Of a DNA stretch of 64,000 nt, positions 13,074-23,925 are shown in pieces. The translations under genes were made by a program, and so were the position numbers. The stretch is from Ctenosaura bakeri (taxonomy: Eukaryota > Chordata > Lepidosauria > Squamata > Iguanidae). Position 1 is the first letter of the stretch. Each line of letters begins with the position of its first letter. The DNA lies in contig CAOLHI010000080.1 of NCBI GenBank assembly GCA_948474755.1, positions 372,001-436,000 on the forward strand, read 5' to 3'. Below the pieces are notes generated by a model, which saw only the letters and a program-made list of their open reading frames with translations, was not told the origin of the DNA and made no database searches.

Positions 13074-13079
13074 ATTCAT

Positions 13080-13639
13080 ATAGAGCACTGTGTTTGGTGG
13101 CTGTTTAGGAGAAGCAACTGAGTCTCATGAGCATCTGAGATTGATATACAATGTGAGAAACATTTGAGCATCCAAAGTTATAGGCACTCATCCTCTAGAG
13201 TGGCTGAAACTGAACAGTTATTAATAATGATTAATGATTTTCCCAAGCAACCCAAGATTCTCCCAAGTAGAACAGCTAATGTAATACAAATTCAGCTTTC
13301 AAATGCACAAAAGTGAATCTGCATGAAGAAACAGAAGTTGCTCTGTATGGGTGAGTCTTGCACATTTAATTCTGAGTGGACCAAAATGTATTATATGGAG
13401 AGTTGAGCACAGCTACATATACATATACATATTTGAGGCTATGTACACTGCAGAACAAAATAAACATGCAACCACCAAACAAAAGGGAAACTGAATATTT
13501 TGCTCCCTTCTTTACAGAACACTTACTTGAAAGTACATCACAGAGGTCTATGTCCCCTCAGTGAATTTCAGTGCACAATGCCATGGTATATCAGTCTAAC
13601 ATTGTGTCTAACATTTTGTCTAACATTCTGCTATGGATG
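13080..13639. other. Unannotated DNA with a short direct repeat
   Basis: GTCTAACATT recurs three times at about 13593-13633. Otherwise no feature is supported. Confidence 0.4.
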
Positions 13640-14960
13640 CTCGTATGTTGTAAGGTCACTTTAAGTGAATGCAGATGTCCACTTACAAAGATACAAGTCC
13701 CATGCTGAATTCCAGCCATAGATCCAAAACTCCATTTGATTTCTTGGCAGTCCATGTGTTAAAGTCAGATTTGCATTGTAGTAGAGAAATGAGGATGAGA
13801 TTTTTACAAAAAACTGTCTTCCTTTATTTGCATCCTGAATTTTTCGGATAGAGCAGTTGACCAAACTCTTATCAAGCCATATCCTTAATGAAAGACCTTT
13901 GAAGGTTTTCCAAGATTTTGCAATTTCCATCCAGGCAATTTCCAATAATATAGAGATAAGATTTATATACAAACACTTTTCATGGTCCCTGGTAAGGAAA
14001 ACTGCTAGTGTCTGTCTCAACTGGATGGTTTGGTTAGACATAGGCCCTTTTCACACGTAAAGGAAAAGACGTCCTGAAATGTAGCTTACCTCAGTCCATT
14101 GCCACGTGGAGCAGCGCGTTTTCGCTGCTCCACACTCGTTGGCATCCTGCAGCGTCCTGCAGGGTCCTGCAGCGTCCAAAATGGTGGCTGCCGGCTGGCG
14201 GAGGCTCTCCACCAACCGGAGAAGCTTGCCAGACAGAAATCCCGCCCCCGGCAGATCTGCAGGCACGCCCTTGCGCGCGTCTGCAAATCCACACTGGGTG
14301 CTGCGATGGGGCTGCATGCAGCTGCATGATCGTTCTTTTTAAAGACCACATGAAAATTGGTTTTTAAAAAGCACGCGGTGCCGCCACTTCCAGGCGCCCT
14401 AGCGTGGATTGGGGTGTGGAATTACACAAAAGTAATCCACCCCAGTCCATTTTACGGTGTAGACGACCTCCCACGGAGGTCGCGCTACAACGTTTTATTT
14501 CCCTGTGTGGAAAGGGCCATAGATTCAACCACTCTATTATTTCCTTCCAAAATACTTTCATCTTGGTATGTTACAACCACATGTGTTCCAGTCAGCCTAC
14601 GTCTTCACATCCTATCCAGTAGCTTTTGGGAATATTCCCACTAATTCTATATAAGTTGGTTGGACATATTTGCCACCTATGAACTACTTCAGTTGCACCT
14701 TCCTTTGTTGCTACTGAAACTGATTTAATGGGGGAGAGGGCCAAATGCTATTTAATTTGAATTCCATTCAAATTCTATTCTGAAATTATTATCACTGGAT
14801 CAGATAACCACACTAATTTTGATCCAACCGATCTACCAAAGAATTGTTGTACTACTGTTTTATGCATTTCTAATACTAATCCAATCGTTTTAATAGTTTC
14901 TGCCACACAACAGATTTCAAATGATGTTTATGCTCTTGAAAGTCCAAAAGTTCCATATAA
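13640..14960 (-). mobile_element. L1 LINE, ORF2 C-terminal part, antisense, split by a MITE
   Basis: Minus-strand frames on both sides of the MITE at 14043-14518 read as the L1 ORF2 tail: upstream (right) pieces resembling NIPKSYWIGCEDVG and KVFWKEIIEWLN, then downstream (left) EIAWMEIAKSWKTFKGLSLR in the frame at 13661-14041. The Trp-rich segment and the I-A-x-x-W-K block are typical of L1 C-termini. Stops and a frameshift on the 5' side show it is dead. The right boundary is a guess. Confidence 0.7.
14043..14518 (+). mobile_element. Harbinger-like MITE, long CpG-rich subfamily, copy 1
   Basis: Termini GGCCCTTTTCACAC and GTGTGGAAAGGGCC are inverted repeats, flanked by a 3-bp duplication ATA (14040-14042 and 14519-14521). 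The 476-bp interior has the family core AAAATGGTGGCTGCCGG, CCTGCAG triplets and a CpG-rich stretch. It codes for no transposase, so it would have moved using an enzyme made elsewhere. A GGCC-type terminus with a 3-bp duplication fits PIF/Harbinger. It sits inside the L1 at 13640-14960. Confidence 0.85.
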
Positions 14961-15777
14961 ATTATTTGCAAATGAAGAGAGTTGTAACATTTGCAATCAT
15001 GAAACATTTGCTAGCCTTGCAACTGTTTGCAACTATGAAACATTCACTGCTGTTATAGGTTTTCCTCTGCTTCTATCCAACTATACTTTGTCCAGGATGT
15101 GAATTGGACAAATTTGTCTTTCTTTTTCAAATTTTGCATGCTCTAAAGATGGACTAAGGGGAGATATGGCCAGGGGAATTAATTTGATATACGAATGCCA
15201 AAACCTTGGCATTTCCATCTGTGGCATTAATATTGTAGTCCATCAGTGCATGTGAACCTCTGGACTGAAATCAAGAATAGCTCATGCTAAAATAAATCAA
15301 ATTCAAAAGTGCCACTACATTCCTTCACCCCACCTTTCCTTTTTATGTTGAAACAGATTAACACTGATGTCTCCTCAAAAGCTATCGTTTGTTTAATTGG
15401 TTTCTTTCCCTCTTTATTAAAATATTTATGTCCCTCTCTACATCAAAGGAACTCAGTGTAGGGCACAGACAACAGAACTCTTATTTTTTTAAAAATGTGT
15501 AACCATATAAATATTTTTAAAAAGTTAAAACAATTAAATGTTATGTCAGAAGAAACAAAACAAGTTAAAACTGTGCACTGAAACAGAACTTTACAACCTA
15601 ATCAGTTCATGATCTCTAGGCCTTCTATTAACCTAATACTAAAATGAAGCCACTATGAATGTCAGTTGGACCTCCCAGGACAACACAGCACAGCACAGCA
15701 CAGAAGGCCCTCATCATGTCTCCATGCAATGTATCAGGCCCAGTGATGGTCTTATAGCATCTGTCAGTGGCTGGAGA
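14961..15777. other. Unannotated AT-rich DNA
   Basis: No gene or named repeat is supported. Short repeated phrases (TGAAACATT) occur near 15000-15050. Confidence 0.4.
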
Positions 15778-15778
15778 A

Positions 15779-15779
<1 letters not shown>

Positions 15780-15822
<43 letters not shown>

Positions 15823-15823
15823 G
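15780..15823. repeat. (ATCT)n tetranucleotide microsatellite
   Basis: About eleven uninterrupted TCTA/ATCT units. The pure array suggests it is polymorphic. Confidence 0.95.
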
Positions 15824-15968
15824 AGATGCCACCTCAAATATCAAGCTCTCAAGCTGATTAGGGCTTGAACTTGGGTGGAAGTCCATTTAAAGTGGAAGTC
15901 CACTTTCTTAATCCAGTAAAGTTACAGATTCTGGTACCTGCTGGCTTGTTAATATCCTGTATAGTTAA

Positions 15969-16331
15969 AAATCGGAATGCAGATATAGTCTCTCAGAGAT
16001 TAAAAGGAAAATCAGATAATGACATTAACAAAGAATGGCAAACTGTTCTGGAAATGGGCTGGGTGTTGACAGGTAACAATTCTTAATTCATGGTAGCATG
16101 AGTAGTTAGAAGTAAAAATCAGGGGAATATCATGGAACATGTAAAGTAGGGTCGAAGAGCAAGATCTATCTTGTATGTTAACAAATGTAATGCGATGCAT
16201 AATATTGATATGTCAATGAAATAACAGTATTGAAATCCAGAGAGGAATGGAAGATAGCGGTAATAGTTCGGTAAAATGTACAATGAGAAATGTTGTTTTA
16301 TACGATGTAACCCCAATAAAATTAATTTAAA
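15969..16331 (+). mobile_element. 5'-truncated L1 tail with 18-bp target duplication
   Basis: The 363-bp insert is flanked by an exact duplication, AATATCCTGTATAGTTAA, at 15951-15968 and 16332-16349. It ends with AATAAAATTAATTT and a short A-rich tail. Its 5' part encodes an L1 ORF2-like end (…INKEWQTVLEMGW…, stop at about 16085), then a 3' UTR. Long target duplications, an A-rich tail and 5' truncation are the marks of L1 target-primed reverse transcription. The intact duplication points to a fairly recent insertion. Confidence 0.87.
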
Positions 16332-16349
16332 AATATCCTGTATAGTTAA

Positions 16350-17565
16350 TGAACTGTGGTCTGTTGCTGCATACAAACCTATCAAAATGATAGTTTATCC
16401 CAACCACAATTTGGAAACAGCAACCAACATGGTTTGTTTAGGAACAGAAAATTTAAACCATATTCCCTTGTGCTCTACATTAGGTCTCAAGCTTCTGCTA
16501 CCTTGCACAGGGCAATAAACGATAGCTTACTGCTGCATTCATGCTACATCATCAGGTGTTCACGCTGGAGCAACATGATGTTAGCTTATACACACATATT
16601 TATATGACTTTAATAGAGATAGCACATTTCCTTTTGTACCTGCGGCAGTGAAGTACCATGGCTAAGATGAACAACTAGCACAAATACTTCACTTCTACCC
16701 TAGCTCCTTTTTCTGCTATCACTGCCCAGTGCTCCTACCCCAGGATACTTGCTTTAAATTAGCAGAGTTGGCCTCAGCATTTGTGTGATGTGGCTGCCTC
16801 AAGTAGCATACTTTGATTGTCACAAAACAGCAGCACACTGTTAGTTATTTGAATGCTGATTATTGCATTCTTTTTCGTTGCAGGAAAGAGGAAAAAATGG
16901 GTTTTTTTCTCAAGTGGCAAAATATCTTGACTGCCCTTTGCTCCAAAGAGTGCCATGATTTAAGAGTGCTCCACCTCAAACAACAAAGTATCTAGGGCAG
17001 ACCCTGTACTTTATTTTTTCTCCTATATTGTCTCTTTCACCCTATGTAGCCTACCCACCTCCTACCTCTAACTTTAGAAACTACTGAATTGTCTTAAGTC
17101 TGATTCATTTTTTAAAAAAGAGTGTATACATTTAAATATATGCAAACATACATGGCCAATGTCTTATAGTCTTCTCTGATTCTAGACTGAGGTGGCAGGA
17201 ATCCCTGTTTTCATTTAAAAGGCATGAGTACCAGCCACCCTGACAGATGGTGTTTCTCCTTTCATTTGACACTCACAATTTTAATCTTAAAACTCATCTT
17301 CTTCCCATTCTGAAAACAATTTCTTCTATGTTGCTTATATTTCACTCTGCTGTATTGTACTGTGTTTGTATTGCATTCTGTCAGACTGTTTAACAGCTGT
17401 TTTCTCTTCTTGTTGCTTTGCTGCTCCTACTGTATTAGTTTTTTCCTCTCTGCTGTGATTGCTTTTCTATGTATGGATTTGAAAGACAGATGATGAAAGA
17501 AGATTTCATGGGGGAAAAAATCAACTCATTTTATACATGATGCTGGAGAGAGATTGTACAGATAC
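16350..17565. other. Unannotated AT-rich DNA
   Basis: No gene is visible. The 16.8-17.5 kb part is T-rich with CTGCT-type phrases. No repeat family was recognised. Confidence 0.4.
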
Positions 17566-17821
17566 AGTGGACTGCCAACAAAACCAATAAATGAGTCTGA
17601 GAACAAATTCCTCCTGACCTCTCTTTAGAATCCAAATGACAAAACTCAGATTCTCATAGTTTGGATGTATCATGGGAAGACATGATTCCTTGGAAAAGGT
17701 GACAATGCTCAGTAAAGTTGAGGACAGTAGGAAAAGAGGGAGATTACATAATAGGTAGACTCAAATCAAGGAAGCCATAGCCCTCAGTCTGCAAGATATG
17801 ACCAGGGCTATTGAAGATTAG

Positions 17822-18359
17822 GGCCCTTTTCGCACGGGCTTTCTGTCGCGCGACAGCCCCGTGAGCCTCGTGGGAGCGTCGCTCTGCACGACGCACTCCC
17901 ACTTTCGCCGCGCTCACGAGGCTGCAGCGGCACGATCACGGTTTTTTTGATTTTTGTCTCAAAGCGAAAATCACCTGTGCTTGCGCAACGCTCCCGGTGC
18001 CCATGCGCATTTACCTCCTGTGCGGAGCGTCAGGGAGGCAGCTGGGTCGCGCTTCCTTCCCTCCAGCCCTGCGGAAGGAAGGGGCGGGGCGCTAGCGCGA
18101 CGGACGCAACAGCCTCCTGCTTTGCGTGAGCGGGGGGGGAACGGACGCGACAGCCTCCTGCTTTGCGCGAGCAGGGGGGACGGACGCGACAGCCTCCTGC
18201 TTCGCCCGGGGGGGAGGGCGGCTCGTGCGAGGCTGCCGCTTCCCTCCTTGTTCCTTCGCCTGCGGAAGGAAGAAGGGGGAAACGGCAGCCTCCCGGAGGA
18301 GCCTTCTTGTGCAAGCCGCCCTCCCCACTCGTGCGAGAAGCCTCAATGCGAAAAGGGCC
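17822..18359. mobile_element. Harbinger-like MITE, very CpG-rich subfamily
   Basis: Inverted termini GGCCCTTTTCGCAC and GCGAAAAGGGCC are flanked by a TAG duplication (17819-17821 and 18360-18362). The 538-bp interior is extremely CpG-rich and contains three copies of a ~40-bp unit. The termini match the AATGGTGGCT-core copies, but the interior is different. No transposase is encoded. The overlapping 94-146 codon frames on both strands result from base composition. Confidence 0.85.
18101..18222 (+). repeat. ~40-bp CpG-rich tandem repeat, three units
   Basis: The phrase CGGACGCGACAGCCTCCTGC starts at 18101 (one base different), 18142 and 18181, giving periods of 41 and 39 bases. It lies wholly within the MITE at 17822-18359. 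Units differ mainly in the length of the G-run between them. Confidence 0.85.
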
Positions 18360-19111
18360 TAGGACTCCTGAAGGTCTCTCAATGGCTTCAATGATGGAAT
18401 AGAAACCATGTCTATCAAATTTATAGATGTCACCAAATTAAAGGGGCAGTTAATACTCCAAAGGGCAAGGATCAAACTTCAAAATTACTTTGACAGCAGG
18501 GAGAAAATTAGCAAAAGGAATTTCAGAAGACATAATTGTAAGATATAACATTTAGCCAGGGGAAATGAAACACAGAAATATGTTTCTGGTTTTAAAGCAG
18601 TACAAATGAAAAGGATCCAGGTGTCTTAGATAAATATGAGTCAACATTGTGATGTGGCAGCTAAAAAGGCCAATGAAATTCTAGGCTGTAACAACAGTAG
18701 TACAGTGTCCAGATCAAGGGAAGTAGTAGTACTACTCTATTTTGCTTTGATCAGAACTCACTGTAATACTGTGTCCAGTTCTGGGCATCACAGTTCAAAA
18801 AGGATTTTGGCAAGCTGGAATGTGAACAGAGGAAAGCAACCAAGATGACCAAAAGTCTGGAAACCAAGTCCTACGAGGAACAGCTTAGGGAGCTGGGTAT
18901 GTTTCACTTGGAGAAGAGAAGACTGAGAGGTGACATTAAGATATTTAACTATCTGAAGGAATGCCATATGGAAGTTGGAACAAACTTCTTTACTGCTGGA
19001 TGGATCCAAATTTACAAGAGAAAGAGATTCCAATTAAATATTAGGAAGAAATTCTTTAGTGTAAGAGCTCTTTGGCAGTAGAATGTACTGTCTTGGAGAG
19101 CGGTGAACTTT

Positions 19112-19836
19112 GGCCATTTCCACACTACACTGTTATAACTGTCTTGTCCATGGCAAGCAGACAGTAAATCTCAAGCAGCACAGCTCCTACTCACAAGGTG
19201 AGAGTCAAAGAATGTCCAAACAGAAAGGAAGCCTACACCAAACAAATCCAAAGGGGCAAATCCAAACGGTAATCCAAACAGGCAGAGTTCCAAGACAACC
19301 AGATCCAAGAGCACAGCACAGGGTTTCAGGGCTAAAGAGACCAGTTGCTGACCCTGGGAGGAAAGGCCAGCTGGAACCCTCTTTAATCTATGGCTGCTGT
19401 CACCACAGGTGTTCCCTCATTAGGGCTCGCTTACTACTTAAACAGGCCGAGGGACACAAGCCCTCCTTTTCACGATGTCTCTGCTGCAAGGTAGGTGTGT
19501 TAGCTATGTCTTCCTCTATTTGTTGCCCTGGCTCAGGCCATTGTTGTTGTTGTGTATTATCTCCCTCTGGATCAGCTTCTGAGGACACTTCAGCCTCTGG
19601 GGAAGCCTCTGTCTCAGAGTCAAAATCCTCCTCCTCGTTGTCACAGTCTCCAAGGCAAGGCATGATAATAAAGCTATTATTCCACTCTCAACATCCTAAG
19701 GAATCCTGCAGTTTGCAGTTTAGGGAGGAGCATTTAGAATTCCCAGCCAGAGAGCTCTCTGGGCTCAGAAAGCTACAAATCTCAGAATTCCACAGGATGT
19801 TGAAAGGGAAAATAATAGTGTAGGGTGGAAACGACC
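19112..19836. mobile_element. Palindromic Harbinger-like MITE, interrupted
   Basis: The left end GGCCATTTCCACACTACACT (19112-19131) and the right end GTGTAGGGTGGAAACGACC (19818-19836) are inverted. The inner part from 19673 (GCTATTATTCCACT..., AACATCCTAAGGAATCCTG) matches the intact palindromic copy at 21130-21301. A 526-bp foreign segment separates the first ~27 bases from the rest. It lies in the CR1 at 18382-19976. Confidence 0.8.
19139..19664 (-). mobile_element. 526-bp LTR-like insertion inside the MITE
   Basis: The segment is bounded by ATAA at 19135-19138 and 19665-19668, a possible 4-bp target duplication. It interrupts the MITE between TGTTATA and GCTATTATT. On the minus strand it opens with an ATG at 19663 and an 87-codon acidic frame (MPCLGDCDNEEEDFDSETEA...). 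Further on comes the spaced phrase TTTGGATTACC...TTTGGATTTG, like leader or LTR sequence of Gypsy-type elements in reptiles. Family assignment is uncertain. The acidic frame may be a fragment of a retroelement protein or chance. Confidence 0.5.
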
Positions 19837-20032
19837 TATCTATCTTTGGAGGTCTTTAAATAGAAGTTGTATGGCCATCTTGCAGGACTGTTTAGTTGTG
19901 TTATTCTGCACAGCAGGGAGTTGGACTAGATGACACTTTTGGCCTCCTCCACCTTTATTATTCTATGATTCTTCGGTTCATAGGGTCATCATCAATCAAG
20001 GTCACCTTGATGGCAAATAACAACAGTAACAA

Positions 20033-20874
20033 CTCTGGAAGCCTGTCTATATATCCTTGTCACAGCAAGATAATGAAAATATGGTATTTACTTTTCAGAG
20101 CTATGACAATAACTGTTTTAGATGGAAGCAAAGGGTGAAACAGGCACAGGAGTTTGATGCTGATTAAAAGTGTACCAGAGAAACTCTTTCAAGCACAGTT
20201 AATCCTTTAGAAAATATTGCTGTAGGAGTCTGGGAGGGAGCTGGAGAGAAACTGACTATTACTACATGTGCCTTGCAATTCTGTGTCATACGGAAGAAGC
20301 TGTCTCTGTCCCCACTGTACAGCTGGCATTTGGGAACTCATCCTTTCTCCAGCAATATAAAATGCCATTTCTTCATTTTTAGATGTCATCACTGCTGCTG
20401 CAGTTCACTCATAGATTTCTATATCAAGGTCATGTCTGAAAGGCTTTCAAACTTCAAAATTAGCATACAGGGTGAGAATTGTCCTTTTTAAGCAGAATAT
20501 ATTCTTTCTCACAAGAATGAATCATGGAAAAAAGTACCCTTGACCATATACACTTTTCTTTGGTCTTGAGAGTCATTCTTGTCACTGCACATGTGTAGTG
20601 AACACCATAATTAGAGCCACCCCATAGCATTTATTGGTGTTCATAAGCACAGTAATGGAATACAGGCTGATCCACAAATAGTGAAACCACAGGTATAGTG
20701 GATAGAATCATTATACTAACTCCCTCACTATGCCATGGCATCTCTATCTGAATCTACAGTGAGGCAGATCTGGGATTACATAGATGGAATCTCAAGGCCT
20801 ATAGTAGCAAACAAACAAAAAATGGTGGTGGGGGGGAATAAAGGGGTGCTCTCTCCTTTAGAAAATAGATTGAT
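20033..20874. other. Unannotated AT-rich DNA
   Basis: No gene or named repeat is supported. A short G-run lies near 20826-20838. Confidence 0.4.
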
Positions 20875-21062
20875 GACACTTTAACTACCATGACTATGGA
20901 ATCTTGGGTTGGCAGTTTAGCAAGATCCTTAAAATTCTTTTTCCTATAAAGTTCAAGTACCCTCATTTGAACATTAGCATTCTCCAGCAGAGAATTCTGA
21001 GTATTTTGCTAAAATACCAGGATTCCATAGGATGGAGCCAAGGAAGTTAAAGGAGTACAAGA
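20875..21062. mobile_element. Degenerate palindromic MITE (hAT-like?)
   Basis: The left part (CACTTTAACTACCATGACTA then TGGAATCTTGGG) is the inverse of the right part (CCAGGATTCCATAGGATGGA, GGAAGTTAAAG). The two arms total about 190 bases. The phrases match a common squamate palindromic repeat class. Boundaries and superfamily are uncertain because the arms have diverged. Confidence 0.5.
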
Positions 21063-21129
21063 CTGATATCATTGTGGAGTGTGAATACATTCAATGAGTA
21101 AACATGCTTAGGGGACATAAAATACTAAG

Positions 21130-21301
21130 GCCATTTCCGCACTGGACTGTTATAGCGCTATTATTCCACTTGTAACATCCTATGGAATCCTGGGGTTTGT
21201 AGTTTCGGGAGGGGCTGGCCAGGATTCCTGCAAACCCCAGGATTCCATAGGATGTTGCAAGTGGAATAATAGCACTACAACAGTCCAGTGCGGAATGGGT
21301 C
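21130..21301. mobile_element. Intact palindromic Harbinger-like MITE
   Basis: A 172-bp near-perfect palindrome. The left arm GGCCATTTCCGCACTGGACT ... TTCCTATGG-type core is mirrored by the right arm ending CAGTCCAGTGCGGAATGGGT. TAA flanks both sides (21127-21129 and 21302-21304). The small loop lies near CTGGCC (about 21214). It is the best-preserved copy of the short subfamily and defines the structure of the broken copies. Confidence 0.88.
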
Positions 21302-21304
21302 TAA

Positions 21305-23419
21305 GTGTCTGTTGTAAGGAATAAGAAATGGAATAGAACATTCTGGCAGTGGGAATAGCTGGTTATGTAGGTGATCCTCACTTTTCTTATATTTTCCTGG
21401 GAGTTCCATTTGAATCCCTAAAGATCAAGTAACACAAAATCATTAGAAGAACTGTCCTATGGGGTTCTAGCGTCTTGTGGATTGAATCGGGAAATGCCTC
21501 TCCCCAAAGTGACTTGGTCCATGATCTGCCCACAGCTATGGGGAAATGCGTGCCATGTGACTTATCATGTGGTGAATTTGCTGCTTTGGGTCAGAGTGGA
21601 TCATTTGTGCCCCCCGCCAGCATGGCAACTTGTTGGGTCCTTCTTCCCAGAGGCCTGTGGTGGTTTGGCATGACTTTTGGGAATGTGGGAACTGCTAGCT
21701 GATGGGTTTAAACTGCAGTTTGAACTCTTTGGCTGACACGCCCCACTGAAGTGACCTGGACATAGGCTTCACTCCAATCAGGTATGTGGGGAGGTGTTAT
21801 TTCCTTTGCTCCTCTGCATGCACAGGTAGTCACACTTAGAGCATCATGACACCCACCTATTCTCTACTTAATGTGAAAAAAAAGGGCCAGCCTGCCTGTG
21901 TGTGCATGCATGGTCCATTGAGGATTGGTTGGTCTCTGAAAAAGAGCAATGCAAAGTGTCTTCCACTGTCATGCTTTCCTCCAACTCAGACATAACAAAA
22001 ATTAACTTCTCTTTTTTATGCTTTTCCCATTCAGCTTCTCTGAACATTCCATTGTTGGCACAGCTGGCCATGTGTACCTTAGAGACCACAAGTAAGTTTT
22101 TTCCAGTGGGAGGGGAAGGCAAGTGAAGAGAAGAGGTAGAGAGCACAAGAACACAGCATTAAGATGGTGGATTCATGTGGTGCAAGGGGCCAGGGGGCAT
22201 GGAATAGGATATGGAGGTGTGATATGGAGTGAGGAGTGCAATGTTCTCATATAGATACAAAGGGGCTCACGGGGTAAAAAGTTTGAGAACCATTGCCTTA
22301 AAGGACTTGGTTGGTGTGGGATAGAACTGGCCATGCCCAGCTTGGAGGCAGTCACCTTTCCCACATGTCACTGGTGGCAGAGGGACAACAATGGGACATT
22401 CTCCCAGGTGGATCTCACATCTGTCATCCTGATGGTTCTGTCATTGGGCTGGATGGTTGAGCTCATCAATCAGCAGGCTCAGACCCAGGCATGTGCCATC
22501 ACTATCAACAGCTCTAACCAATAAAAATTGTGGCCTACCTCTTCCGTTCATACCTGTGTATTCATGTGTTCTTTCAAGTGAAGTGAACATGCAAGTATGC
22601 TGCTCTTTGAGAGATCACAAGTGAGATCTTTTACAAAACGATGGAGTTCTTTGGCCCTTTGTCAGGAAGATCCACTTCCTGATCCAAAGCACCAATATTC
22701 ATTTGTGAATATGTTAGTATAACTCACACCAACATATTTCTGGATAAACAAAACTAATGATAAATATCCACTTATATGCATTTTGCTGTCATACTCACTA
22801 CTATTTAGGGCTTTGGTGAAATTGCAGTGTTTTTTTTCCCCATTTTTTCTATTTTATGCTTCATTTAGAGCACAAGAGAAGATGTCATGAGGAAACTCCT
22901 CCCATGGAGTTTCTTCTGATCAGGAAAAGCAGATAGCAAAGGATACTGTACAGCAATGGAGAGATGTGTAACAGGAGTTAGGGAATCAGTCCACTTCAGA
23001 TGTCTCGTGTTAAAATAAGCTCAAAAACACCACCAAAAGAATTACAAAGGTAAAGAAATTCTAAAAGATCCTACACACTGAGAAAGAAAAACAAAAAGCT
23101 CTCTTCTAGATTGGAAAAAAAGTGTTCTGGGAAACTGAAGAACACATTTCAGCCATACTCTACATGTGTGAGGCCATTATTTAGCATTTGCATCGTACCT
23201 GCTATATATCCATGATTCATAAACATGAACTAGCTTTCTGAAATGCAATTATGTTTGTTTAAATTAAACGTGTTGTATTTATCTGAATCATGCCTTTGGG
23301 GTTTATTAATAGTGTCATGTGCAATGAAGTTGGGAGAGCTATGTAAATGTATTTTGACATTTCATTTTTCAGGTTACACTGTTTCTGCCAACATTAAGAT
23401 GCACTGTGCTGTAGCTGGG
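21305..23419. other. Mostly unique DNA, with one phrase shared with 10.0 kb
   Basis: No exon is supported. Around 22497-22560, AACAGCTCTAACCAATAAAA and the following TGTGGCC...CTGTGTATTCATG resemble 10029-10095 in order and spacing. The two could be copies of one unrecognised repeat carrying a poly(A) signal. Confidence 0.4.
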
Positions 23420-23427
23420 AAATGTGT

Positions 23428-23460
<33 letters not shown>

Positions 23461-23462
23461 GA
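23420..23462. repeat. Compound (GT)n(GA)n microsatellite
   Basis: A GTGTGT run is followed by GAGAGA, then GGGA repeats to about 23472. The pattern is direct. Confidence 0.9.
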
Positions 23463-23704
23463 GGGAGGGAGAGTGTAACCATGGGCTATTTATTAATATT
23501 CAACAGAAAACGATCCAAAGAGAATTTTAAACAAAGTGTGGTGTGCTTCTGAGGTCACTTATGCAAAGCAGACGTAACGAAAGACTTTTATTTTGTAACA
23601 GGATCCACTTTTAAAGACTGCCAAAATCACACACACCTCATGCACACCATATGTAAATTTCTTCAGATCTCCTTAATGCCTTTGCAGTTTAGACATAGAT
23701 TAGT

Positions 23705-23925
23705 CTCCTCCTCACTTCTGTGTGCTATGGACAGAGCAGTGGACACACTGCAAGGAAACCTGGGTTTGAATCCCAATTCAGCTACAGCATTCATTGGGTC
23801 ACACTGAGCTACTCTCCTCTCTCAGTCTAACCTATCTCACAAGGTTGTGTGGAAAATGTTGGAGAAGAGAGTGAGGGCTATTCTGCTCCCAAGGAGACCA
23901 GTATACTTTTTTTTAAAAAAAATAG
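23705..23925 (+). mobile_element. tRNA-headed SINE, second type, degenerate
   Basis: The block contains a B-box-like GGGTTTGAATCCC, then CCTATCTCACAAGGTTGTGTGG and GGAGAAGAGAGTGAGGGC. This is the order of the squamate SINE type whose tail reads CTCACAGGGTTGTTGTGAGG in better copies. A T/A-rich tail ends it. Its tail differs from that of the copies at 8.5, 43.1 and 47.6 kb. Confidence 0.6.

Larger units (their letters stand above)
18382..19976 (+). mobile_element. CR1 LINE, 5'-truncated, split by a MITE
   Basis: From 18382 the plus strand reads the CR1 ORF2 tail. The frame at 18845-19081 contains YEEQLRELGMFHLEKRRLRG and the QLNIRKKFFSVRALWQ segment, the same places as in the two antisense CR1 copies. 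The sequence breaks at 19111 and resumes at 19837 (CTTTGGAGGTCTTTAAATAG), then continues to the 3' end (GTTGGACTAGATGAC, then TATTATTCTATGATTCTTCG). It is inserted in the BovB 3' end between 18381 and 19977. Confidence 0.85.
17566..20032 (+). mobile_element. RTE-BovB LINE 3' end, split by two insertions
   Basis: BovB sequence runs in three blocks. Block 17566-17821 reads TGACAAAACTCAGATTCTCA, GGAAAAGAGGGAGA and CAAGGAAGCCATAGCCCTCA. Block 18360-18381 (GACTCCTGAAGGTCTCTCA) continues it after a MITE. Block 19977-20032 (TTCATAGGGTCATCATCAAT then GATGGCAAATAACAACA) supplies the 3' terminus after a CR1. Joined by position they give the expected BovB order. ORF2 is broken by substitutions, so the copy is dead. 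It is the oldest layer of the nested stack. Confidence 0.75.

Noticed and set aside
17954..18394. 146-codon plus-strand frame, Arg/Ala/Pro-rich
   Set aside because: Produced by the CpG-rich tandem repeat in the MITE at 17822-18359.
19110..19823. 237-codon plus-strand open frame
   Set aside because: It runs across the edge of a MITE and through the 526-bp insert, so it joins unrelated repeats. It is the shadow of the minus-strand acidic frame and has no known domain.
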